Below are positions 1-4,870 of a DNA stretch of 7,508 nucleotides, piece after piece. Within the stretch, counting starts at the first letter, position 1. Each line of letters starts with the position of its first letter. A program made the translations under genes and the position numbers. The notes below the pieces were generated by a model, which did no database searches, was not told the DNA's origin, and saw only the letters and a list, made by a program, of their open reading frames with translations. The stretch is from Cyanobacteria bacterium UBA11370 (GTDB lineage: Bacteria; Cyanobacteriota; Cyanobacteriia; Cyanobacteriales; Coleofasciculaceae), in contig DNGI01000085.1 of the NCBI GenBank assembly GCA_003486645.1, forward strand, positions 1 to 7,508, in the 5' to 3' direction.

Positions 1-142
1 CACATCTGCGGAATGTGGGTTATATAGCATTTCTCCTAATCATGAGGTACAAAATCACATCTCAATGAAGAGGTAAAGTAAAGTAAATACTACCTTTAAA
101 TAGTTTCAAAATGTTGTTAAAAAACCGGATTGAATCACTCAC
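1..142. other. AT-rich spacer downstream of the ATPase gene
   Basis: No gene is visible. A 5-bp inverted repeat (CACAT at 1-5, ATGTG at 13-17) lies at the very edge and may continue outside the window. A short GTAAA-type repetition occurs near 73-87. No GC-rich hairpin followed by T residues is seen after the minus-strand stop at 143, so no terminator for the ATPase gene can be called. Confidence 0.5.
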
Positions 143-904
143 TCATCTCATAATCTGCTGGGCAACTTTTTTAATCTCCTGACTCAACGGATGATTCGGA
201 TACCGCACACAAAAAATATCACTACTAGCCAGTTGAATCATTTCATCAGCTAAGGGTAAAATACCTGCTACTGTTGCATTATAGGTTTTCTGCATATCCT
301 GCTCTAACGCTTTAAAATCTAAAGCTGGATGGGCTTTATTAACCATGAGTAATAACTTTGGTACTTGCAACTTTCGAGCAACATCTACTGTCACCGCCGT
401 TCCTTGAAAGTCTTGACGGTCTGGACGTAAGATAATTAATAATACGTCGGAAATGGTGATAGACAACAGTGTTTCTTCATTCAAACCGGGGTGAGTATCA
501 ATGAATAAATAGTCTAGCTTTAAAGCCTTAATCAGATCTTCAAAGCCATCAATTAGCATATTCACGTCGTACCCTTCTCGTAAAATACGAGTAATCTCAC
601 CCATGCGAATGCTAGAGGGAATAAGATAAATTCTACTATTAAGTTTACGCTTTTCCCCTAATATTGAACTCACATCATACGCGGCTTCTTCGATCTGACA
701 CCGACCCCATAAATAATCATTTAAAGAGTATTTCATTTTATCCTCATCGAAGCCGAAAAGGACGTGAATACCTGGAGACTGAATATCCGTATCTACAATA
801 CCCACCCGATAGCCAGCATGAGCAATAGTACACGCAAGATTTGCTGTTGAATTCGATTTCCCTGTACCACCCCGGAAGGAGTGAATGGATACAATTTCTG
901 GCAT
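143..904 (-). CDS. ParA/MinD-family ATPase with variant P-loop
   Basis: This is a 253-residue deviant-Walker-A ATPase (SIMIBI class, ParA/MinD/CpaE group). Seen: the P-loop RGGTGKS at residues 11-17; a switch-I-like VDTDIQSPG near 37-45; the Walker B strand LDYLFIDTHPG near 130-140, with Asp136; a distinctive LRPDRQDFQGT near 159; and LLMVNK near 185. Families of this kind dimerise around ATP and position DNA, proteins or organelles on the nucleoid or membrane. The signature lysine that normally precedes GGxGK is Arg11; the catalytic-loop Lys16 is kept. There is no C-terminal amphipathic MinD-type helix that I can recognise and no ParB partner nearby, so the cargo is unknown. Start choice: an upstream TTG at 919 is in frame, but AGGAGG at 911-916 sits 6 bases before the ATG at 904, which makes 904 the real start. 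The next gene upstream (aminopeptidase) ends 147 bases away. Cellular role is inference only. Confidence 0.9.
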   Translation of the reverse strand: MPEIVSIHSFRGGTGKSNSTANLACTIAHAGYRVGIVDTDIQSPGIHVLFGFDEDKMKYSLNDYLWGRCQIEEAAYDVSSILGEKRKLNSRIYLIPSSIRMGEITRILREGYDVNMLIDGFEDLIKALKLDYLFIDTHPGLNEETLLSITISDVLLIILRPDRQDFQGTAVTVDVARKLQVPKLLLMVNKAHPALDFKALEQDMQKTYNATVAGILPLADEMIQLASSDIFCVRYPNHPLSQEIKKVAQQIMR

Positions 905-910
905 TTTATA

Positions 911-916
911 CCTCCT
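911..916 (-). promoter_or_regulatory. Ribosome binding site of the ATPase gene
   Basis: AGGAGG on the minus strand lies 6 bases upstream of the ATG at 904. It falls inside the longer open frame that begins with TTG at 919, so it decides in favour of the 253-residue protein. Confidence 0.85.
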
Positions 917-920
917 CAAA

Positions 921-955
921 AATTATAAATTATCAATTATGAATTATGGATTATG
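921..955. repeat. Degenerate heptanucleotide array (AATTATN)x5
   Basis: Five consecutive 7-base units are seen: AATTATA, AATTATC, AATTATG, AATTATG and GATTATG. The seventh base varies while the AATTAT core is almost constant. The array sits just upstream of the ATPase ribosome binding site, so it would lie in or near the 5' leader of that gene. Short tandem heptamers of this sort are a known class in filamentous cyanobacteria. Confidence 0.75.
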
Positions 956-1012
956 AACCAGAAAAATATAGAAGAATATAAGAGTTCAGAACTTAAGAAA
1001 CAAACCATTAAA

Positions 1013-1046
1013 CCCTCTCCCCATCCCCCGATCCCCCCATCTCCCC
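1013..1046 (-). repeat. G-rich tract after the aminopeptidase stop (C-rich on + strand)
   Basis: Runs of 3, 4, 5, 6 and 4 C on the plus strand (starting at 1013, 1019, 1025, 1033 and 1043) are separated by 2-4 bases. Read on the minus strand these are G-runs that begin 5 bases after the stop codon of the aminopeptidase gene. Four runs of at least four G with short loops meet the usual pattern for a G-quadruplex. No other terminator is seen for that gene. Confidence 0.7.
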
Positions 1047-1051
1047 ATACT

Positions 1052-1879
1052 TCAAACTTTAGTGCGATCCGTTAAGATTTCATACCCATCTTCTGTCACT
1101 AATACAGTATGCTCAAACTGAGCGGATAGAGCATTATCTACAGTAACAACCGTCCATCGATCCGATAGAGTACGTGTAAACTTGGAACCTGCATTTACAA
1201 TAGGTTCAATGGCTAAAGTCATCCCCGCCCGTAGTTTAACATTAGGCATTTGACGAGTGCGAAAATTGAAAACAGAAGGTTCTTCATGCAGGTTTCGTCC
1301 AACACCATGACCCACAAAATCTTCCACTACACTGAACCCATAAGCTTTAACATGATCTTCAATCGCACCTGCAAGATCCAACAGAAAGTTCCCCGCTTTT
1401 ACCTGTTCAATTCCTTTATAAAGTGCCTCTTCAGCCACACGAATTAATTTAGCTGCATCGGGTTTAATTTCACCAACAGCAATTGTAATGCAGGAATCAC
1501 CGTGAAAGCCTTCGTAATAAGCACCCGTATCTACTTTTAAAACATCACCACTGCGAATGATTTTCTTGCGGTTGGGAATTCCGTGAACAACTTCATTGTT
1601 GAGGCAAGAACAAATGGAAGCTGGGAAACCGTGGTACCCTTTAAAGCTAGGTGTTGCTCCCATCTCACGGATGCGTTTTTCTGCATAAGCATCAAGGTCA
1701 GCCGTTGTCATTCCTGGCTCAACCATCTGAGAAATTTCTTTAAGTACTGTAGCTACAATCTGCGCCGCCTGCCGCATGATTTCAATTTCGCGTTCAGATT
1801 TGAGTTCAATGCCGCGATTTTGTTTTTTGGAACGGGAAGGTTGAGTGGGTCTGGAAAGCAGGTTGGTGAGAATATTCAT
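1052..1879 (-). CDS. map: Type I methionine aminopeptidase
   Basis: This 275-residue cytosolic metalloprotease removes the initiator Met from new proteins whose second residue is small. The five metal ligands of the pita-bread fold are visible in the right order: Asp117 (VDTG), Asp128 (HGDS), His191 (GHGVG), Glu225 (AIEP) and Glu256 (FEHT). The substrate-contact His99 (EVVHGIP) and His198 (LHEEP) are also present. Spacing matches the E. coli enzyme with a constant shift of 20-21 residues, which reflects an N-terminal extension of about 23 residues, basic and Ser/Pro/Gln-rich, before the usual [13 protein letters not shown] helix. No SH3-type zinc domain is present. The ATG at 1879 has no good ribosome binding site (only a weak AGGA-like stretch about 14 bases away), so the exact start is less certain than the identity. 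Cyanobacteria commonly carry several map paralogues; which one this is cannot be told here. Confidence 0.95.
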   Translation of the reverse strand: MNILTNLLSRPTQPSRSKKQNRGIELKSEREIEIMRQAAQIVATVLKEISQMVEPGMTTADLDAYAEKRIREMGATPSFKGYHGFPASICSCLNNEVVHGIPNRKKIIRSGDVLKVDTGAYYEGFHGDSCITIAVGEIKPDAAKLIRVAEEALYKGIEQVKAGNFLLDLAGAIEDHVKAYGFSVVEDFVGHGVGRNLHEEPSVFNFRTRQMPNVKLRAGMTLAIEPIVNAGSKFTRTLSDRWTVVTVDNALSAQFEHTVLVTEDGYEILTDRTKV

Positions 1880-1949
1880 GTAAAGTATTTAATCCTACGG
1901 TCACTGACGAAAATTGTTTATGCAGATAGCCAACAATCCGTGAAATATT

Positions 1950-1955
1950 ATTATA
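1950..1955 (-). promoter_or_regulatory. Candidate -10 element for the aminopeptidase gene
   Basis: A perfect TATAAT on the minus strand lies about 70 bases upstream of the ATG at 1879. No recognisable -35 hexamer lies 16-18 bases further upstream (the closest is CCAATT), and the surroundings are AT-rich, so this may be chance. Confidence 0.3.
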
Positions 1956-2063
1956 GTTTAAATTAACGAAGGAATTGGAAATTAGGAAACAGGTAACAAA
2001 AAATGGAAAATAAAGGATTGTTGAATAACCCTATTCCTCATTCCCGAAAAAAACTAACAGGTG

Positions 2064-2549
2064 CTATTCAACTCGGATCGCAATTTGCCCAATCATACCT
2101 GCTTCTGTATGTCCTGGGATTGGGCAATGGAGTTCGTAGGTTCCCGGTTTCATTGGGATCAACACCCATTCTGCCTCACCTCCGGGTTTCAGTTCCAGTT
2201 CGTGGATTGCCCCTTTAACTTCGAGTTTGCCGGATTCAACTTTCTGAGTCCAGCTAGCATCGGCGAAATCTTTAGCCGTGAAGTAGTGTTTTTGAGGGCT
2301 AGGATTATTTAGTACGAGTTTATAGCGTTTGCCAGCCACAAACTCCAGTTGGTTTGGTACAAACGTTAACTCATTGGTGCTAGTTCCCAAACTCACTTTT
2401 ACCTCAATTTCCGGTTGTGCGATCGCTAAAGTCTCGGCAGCGGCGGGTAAACAAACTCCTACAAGGCAAATTATTACCCCTAGCATAGCTGTTAGCCACC
2501 AGCGCACACCTCGACGTTGCCACGGGTCATCCATAAGATTCAATTGCAT
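2064..2549 (-). CDS. Exported cupredoxin (plastocyanin/azurin superfamily)
   Basis: This is a 161-residue blue-copper protein. Residues 1-38 form a Sec-type signal: a basic stretch with Arg12-Arg13 and Arg16, a hydrophobic core about 18-34, and a likely cut after Ala38 (AAA before Glu39). That leaves about 123 residues in the thylakoid lumen or periplasm. The type 1 copper ligands are visible: His88 in QKHYF, then Cys142, His147 and Met152 in HCPIPGHTEAGM, with the C-x4-H-x4-M spacing of plastocyanin. The N-terminal ligand lies in NPSPQKHYF rather than plastocyanin's PHN, and the loop between the first His and Cys is long, so I do not call it petE. It could be an electron carrier or a copper-handling protein. 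The start is uncertain: ATG at 2549 has no Shine-Dalgarno sequence, and a second ATG at 2534 (residue 6) is possible. A HIP1 octamer lies inside the gene. Confidence 0.88.
   Translation of the reverse strand: MQLNLMDDPWQRRGVRWWLTAMLGVIICLVGVCLPAAAETLAIAQPEIEVKVSLGTSTNELTFVPNQLEFVAGKRYKLVLNNPSPQKHYFTAKDFADASWTQKVESGKLEVKGAIHELELKPGGEAEWVLIPMKPGTYELHCPIPGHTEAGMIGQIAIRVE
2419..2426. repeat. HIP1 octamer GCGATCGC
   Basis: Perfect copy of the palindromic octamer that is greatly over-represented in many cyanobacterial genomes. It lies inside the cupredoxin coding region. Confidence 0.85.
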
Positions 2550-2557
2550 TTTAGTTA

Positions 2558-2585
2558 TTTATACTTATCTTAAACAAGAACTCAA
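2558..2585 (-). promoter_or_regulatory. Candidate promoter of the cupredoxin gene
   Basis: On the minus strand TTGAGT (2580-2585) and TATAAA (2558-2563) are separated by 16 bases, a fair match to the sigma-70-type consensus. Transcription would begin near 2550, almost on the first ATG at 2549. That would make the message leaderless for that start, or give about a 15-base leader for the ATG at 2534. Confidence 0.35.
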
Positions 2586-2793
2586 CGATTTGATATCGAA
2601 GTCAGTCAAGAATACCAGAAGATGGTACAATTTTAAGAGCCGAAATCGATCAAACACTTGAAAGTTTTGTAGATATAGTTGGTCGAGTTGAGGTGTGAAG
2701 AAAAATTAGCTGAAAAGGGAACAGGGGATAAGAAATTGAGAACGTAGTATTCATCCTTCATTTAGTGTATCCTAAAACAATAACGCTGATAAC

Positions 2794-2804
2794 AAGGAGG
2801 TGAT
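2794..2804 (+). promoter_or_regulatory. Exceptionally strong ribosome binding site of tnpB
   Basis: AAGGAGGTGAT matches the full complement of the usual bacterial 16S rRNA 3' tail over 11 bases. The core GGAGG lies 8 bases before the GTG at 2809. A second in-frame GTG at 2800 overlaps the site itself and cannot be the start. Confidence 0.8.
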
Positions 2805-2808
2805 TAAA

Positions 2809-4023
2809 GTGCTGAAGGCAATTAAGGTACGACTTTATCCAACGCCTGAACAGGAATTTATTCTGGCCAAGTCGTTTGGCTGTGCTAGGTGGTACTGGAA
2901 TTTCGCGTTGAATGCCTGCATTCAGCACTATCAAGAAACGGGTAAAACCTTAAAGCTGGCAACCTACAAGGGGATGTTGCCCAAACTGAAGAAAGAGTTT
3001 CCTTGGTTGAAAGAAGATTGTTACTCTGCTGTTTTGCAATCTGTAGCGATAAACCTCAACAAGGCTTATACAAATTTCTTTCAGGGCAGAGCAAGGTTTC
3101 CTAGATTCAAGTCAAAGCAAGGCAAACAGTCAATCCAGTATCCTCAAAACGTCACTGTTAACGGGGATAAACTGGTTGTCCCGAAAATTGATGAACTTAA
3201 AGCTGTATTTCACCGTGAAATTACTGGGACAATCAAGACAGTAACAATCAGTAAGACTCCATCAGATAAGTATTTTGCTTCTATCCTGTGTGAGACACAA
3301 GATTCTCAAAGTCAGACATCTGGAGACAAAACACTAGGTATTGATTTGGGTTTAAAAGATTTTGCCATCGTTCATGATGGTGAAGAAGTGACCAAGTACT
3401 CTAACCCTAAACACCTGAAGCGTCATGAAAAGAATCTAGCCAGGAAGCTCCAGTTGCTTGCTCATAAAACTAAGGGAAGTAAAACTAGGGATAGATACAG
3501 ACTCTTTGTAGCAAAGGTTCACGAGAAAGTATCAAATACCCGCCAAGATTTCTTGCACAAACTCAGCCGGAAACTGGTAGACAAGAGCCAAGTCATCGTT
3601 GTAGAAAATCTCAACGTCAAGGGGATGGTACTCAATCGCAAGCTATCAAAAGCAATATCCGATGTCGGTTGGGGAATGTTTGTCAATTTCCTTGCTTACA
3701 AGCTAGAACGCAAAGAAGGCAAGCTGATAGAAATTGGCAGATTCTTTCCTAGTTCTAAAAAGTGTTCATGCTGCGGTCATGTTGTTGATGAGTTGTCACT
3801 AGATATCAGAGAGTGGGATTGTCCCACTTGTGGAACTCGCCATGACCGTGATGGAAATGCAGCATTGAACATCAGAACAGAAGGCATTCGGATAATGGCT
3901 ATGGACGGAGGGAACCCCGTTCTTGCCGTGCAGAGGCGGAGTAAGACCAATAAGCCGCAAGGTGGAAAGGCATCTGTCAATGAAGCCGGAAGCCCACACT
4001 TACTCGAAGAGAAGTGTGGGTAG
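2809..4023 (+). CDS. tnpB: TnpB RNA-guided endonuclease, IS605 OrfB family
   Basis: This is a 404-residue protein of normal family length that starts with GTG. Order of parts: N-terminal OrfB-type domain (LKAIKVRLYPTPEQE, then CARWYWNFALN), a central nucleic-acid-binding region, then a split RuvC nuclease. The RuvC residues are all present: Asp179 in GIDLG, Glu266 in VVENL and Asp348 in HDRDGNAALN. A four-cysteine zinc ribbon (Cys319, 322, 338, 341; CSCC and CPTC) is inserted before the last motif. Relatives are known to cut DNA guided by an RNA made from the 3' end of their own element, next to a short target-adjacent motif, which helps keep the transposon in place. No frameshift or stop is seen, so the nuclease is probably active. 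The last codons form a perfect hairpin with the right end. No tnpA is near. The gene is transcribed divergently from the cupredoxin gene and contains no HIP1 site, consistent with acquired DNA. Confidence 0.95.
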   Translation: MLKAIKVRLYPTPEQEFILAKSFGCARWYWNFALNACIQHYQETGKTLKLATYKGMLPKLKKEFPWLKEDCYSAVLQSVAINLNKAYTNFFQGRARFPRFKSKQGKQSIQYPQNVTVNGDKLVVPKIDELKAVFHREITGTIKTVTISKTPSDKYFASILCETQDSQSQTSGDKTLGIDLGLKDFAIVHDGEEVTKYSNPKHLKRHEKNLARKLQLLAHKTKGSKTRDRYRLFVAKVHEKVSNTRQDFLHKLSRKLVDKSQVIVVENLNVKGMVLNRKLSKAISDVGWGMFVNFLAYKLERKEGKLIEIGRFFPSSKKCSCCGHVVDELSLDIREWDCPTCGTRHDRDGNAALNIRTEGIRIMAMDGGNPVLAVQRRSKTNKPQGGKASVNEAGSPHLLEEKCG

Positions 4024-4040
4024 TTCACACTCGCTATACT
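3890..4040 (+). ncRNA. Candidate omega RNA (guide scaffold) of TnpB, approximate limits
   Basis: In the IS605 family the guide RNA is made from the 3' end of tnpB running through the right end into flanking DNA. Here the corresponding region ends with the 9-bp hairpin at 3993-4020, so the guide segment would start close to 4024-4035. The limits are inferred from family knowledge; only the hairpin is seen directly. Confidence 0.35.
3993..4020 (+). repeat. Right-end hairpin inside the end of tnpB
   Basis: CCCACACTT (3993-4001) and AAGTGTGGG (4012-4020) form a perfect 9-bp stem with a 10-base loop, ending one base before the TAG stop. An alternative 5-bp pairing, GTGTG (4014-4018) with CACAC (4026-4030), overlaps the second arm. 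Subterminal hairpins of this type are the recognition structures of IS200/IS605 ends. It could also act as a terminator, but no T-run follows. Confidence 0.7.
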
Positions 4041-4173
4041 TGTAGCAATTATCTACTTTATCAACTCAAATAGTTAGTCCATCAGTTTTCAAATTAGACT
4101 GATTTTCACGAGCGTGATGAAGTAAGCGTTTGATTAGTCGTACTCAGTAAGCCTTGCAATAACGAGGTAAACG

Positions 4174-4305
4174 ATGGGACTAAAGATCTGCGGCTTGGAC
4201 ATAGGGTATTTTTTGATCTGGATACTCTCCAGTCCTTTTAGTAAACTAGTGCAAGAAGGCAGTTCGCGTAGCGTCCTCCGTAGGAGTAGGCAGAAGGCTT
4301 TTTAA
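4174..4305 (+). pseudogene. Short reading frame, possibly a broken gene 5' end
   Basis: The frame encodes 43 residues starting MGLKICGLDIG. GAGG (4164-4167) lies 6 bases before the ATG, a good ribosome binding site. The first eleven residues resemble the beginning of proteins with an actin-like/RNase-H-like fold, where a GLDIG strand binds phosphate. The rest does not resemble any domain I know, and residues from about 28 onward are translated from the double-hairpin repeat. One reading is that a gene was truncated here and repeat sequence replaced its body; another is that the match is chance. A T6 run at 4209-4214 is a possible frameshift site, but the alternative frame closes after about eleven codons. 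Function unknown. Confidence 0.25.
4254..4298. repeat. Dispersed palindromic element with two GTA-loop hairpins
   Basis: Direct repeats AGAAGGC (4254-4260 and 4292-4298) flank two adjacent mini-hairpins with identical loops: CGC-GTA-GCG (4265-4273) and CTCC-GTA-GGAG (4276-4286). The core TTCGCGTAGCG followed by CTCC-GTA-GGAG resembles an intergenic element I recognise as widespread in Nostoc-like and other filamentous cyanobacteria. Both strands remain open through it, so it often creates false reading frames, as it does here. Confidence 0.65.
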
Positions 4306-4429
4306 GCTTATACAGTAAGGTTTTTGAACTTTATTAACTGGATAGTTATTCCGCCACCCTGCACTAGCCTGACTGAACAGGTTTAACCCATTGGTTTCTA
4401 GATGCTGAAGTAAGTTTCTTGAGACCATT

Positions 4430-4461
4430 GAGTCCTGAGTCCTGAGTACAGAGTCCTGAGT
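4430..4461. repeat. Heptanucleotide array (GAGTCCT)x4, one degenerate unit
   Basis: Units are GAGTCCT (4430-4436), GAGTCCT (4437-4443), GAGTACA (4444-4450) and GAGTCCT (4451-4457), followed by a partial GAGT. It is an intergenic short tandem repeat typical of filamentous cyanobacteria. Confidence 0.8.
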
Positions 4462-4710
4462 GATAGAAAATTGACAATACCAGAGTTTAACCAACTCCAA
4501 ACCCATCCTTTTAGGACAATAATTTTCGATGAAGAGAACGAACGGTTATTACAATCTCTCTTGTCGGTATCATTTCTAACTCAGTACTGTGACACTCAGC
4601 ATTCAAAACATTTATTCTAGCTGACAGCGTTTCTACTCCTACCCCTACTCACACCCTTTCACAAAATAACGGATACAAAGAGAAGGCTAATTTTTCCAAT
4701 GACTAACGCC

Positions 4711-4759
4711 AATTAGCAATTAGCAATTAGCAATTAGCAATTAGCAATTAGCAATTAGC
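4711..4759. repeat. Perfect heptanucleotide array (AATTAGC)x7
   Basis: Seven identical 7-base units without a single mismatch, ending 111 bases upstream of the kinase start. An inverted copy, GCTAATT, lies at 4686-4692, so the first array unit could pair with it across an 18-base loop. The perfect identity suggests recent slippage or expansion. Confidence 0.92.
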
Positions 4760-4791
4760 ATTAACTCATCAGTATCACCCTTAACGTGAAA

Positions 4792-4823
4792 TGGGATTAC
4801 AAAGAGTATAGGACTAGATCCCA
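4792..4823. promoter_or_regulatory. Inverted repeat upstream of the kinase
   Basis: TGGGAT (4792-4797) and ATCCCA (4818-4823) are separated by 20 bases and centred about 63 bases before the kinase ATG. It could be a leader hairpin or an operator. A TATAGG at 4807-4812 lies in the loop without a matching -35, so no promoter is called. Confidence 0.25.
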
Positions 4824-4858
4824 CGTCACCTGTCAAAAGCAACCTCCAAGGCACGACA

Positions 4859-4865
4859 AGGTGAT
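4859..4865 (+). promoter_or_regulatory. Ribosome binding site of the hybrid kinase
   Basis: AGGTGAT, complementary to the 16S rRNA tail, ends 5 bases before the ATG at 4871 and supports that start. Confidence 0.65.
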
Positions 4866-4870
4866 AGGAC

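Larger units (their letters stand above)
2794..4030 (+). mobile_element. Solitary tnpB element, IS200/IS605 superfamily (IS1341-like), minimal extent
   Basis: The element contains tnpB but no Y1 transposase tnpA on either strand anywhere in the window, which is the IS1341-like arrangement. The right end is suggested by a 9-bp hairpin at the end of the reading frame followed by TAGTTCAC. The left end could not be found: no clear hairpin was seen between 2640 and 2793, so the given start is only the ribosome binding site. Such elements are expected to move, if at all, with TnpA supplied by a relative elsewhere in the genome. Confidence 0.65.
4024..4870. other. Long intergenic stretch rich in repeats
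   Basis: About 850 bases between tnpB and the kinase hold no convincing intact gene on either strand. Contents seen: a TCACG-AG-CGTGA inverted repeat (4106-4117); a 43-codon frame with a good ribosome binding site (4174-4305); a small hairpin CTGGA/TCCAG (4218-4232); the double-hairpin element (4254-4298); a GAGTCCT array (4430-4461); nothing clear from 4510 to 4685; an AATTAGC array (4711-4759); and an inverted repeat TGGGAT/ATCCCA (4792-4823) just before the kinase. An 86-codon minus-strand frame at 4246-4506 is made partly of repeat sequence and is not accepted as a gene. No tRNA was found. Confidence 0.6.

Noticed and set aside
922..927. TATAAT on the minus strand as -10 of the ATPase gene
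   Set aside because: It is part of the AATTATN repeat, and a start from it would fall in the ribosome binding site, leaving no usable leader.
1583..1966. 127-codon plus-strand frame opposite the aminopeptidase gene
   Set aside because: It is antisense to a confidently identified gene, and its composition is that of a shadow frame.
2003..2661. Three plus-strand frames opposite the cupredoxin gene
   Set aside because: They overlap each other and the opposite strand of a gene with clear copper ligands and signal peptide; none has a ribosome binding site.
2736..2773. Promoter for tnpB using TTGAGA and TATCCT
   Set aside because: The spacing is 26 bases, too long for a sigma-70-type promoter, and no better -35 was found.
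3777..4028. Minus-strand frames opposite the 3' end of tnpB
   Set aside because: They are shadows of the zinc-ribbon and RuvC coding region, with no independent evidence.
4246..4506. 86-codon minus-strand open frame beginning MGLELVKLW
   Set aside because: It is translated partly from the GAGTCCT array and ends in the double-hairpin element, has no properly spaced ribosome binding site and matches no domain I recognise.
4582..4589. CAGTACTG palindrome as an operator
   Set aside because: An 8-base palindrome alone in an 850-base spacer is expected by chance and sits far from any start.
4711..4759. AATTAGC array as a CRISPR array
   Set aside because: The 7-base units are contiguous with no spacers, and no cas genes are present.
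4024..4870. tRNA or other conserved RNA gene in the long spacer
   Set aside because: No T-arm consensus, cloverleaf or CCA end was seen on either strand.
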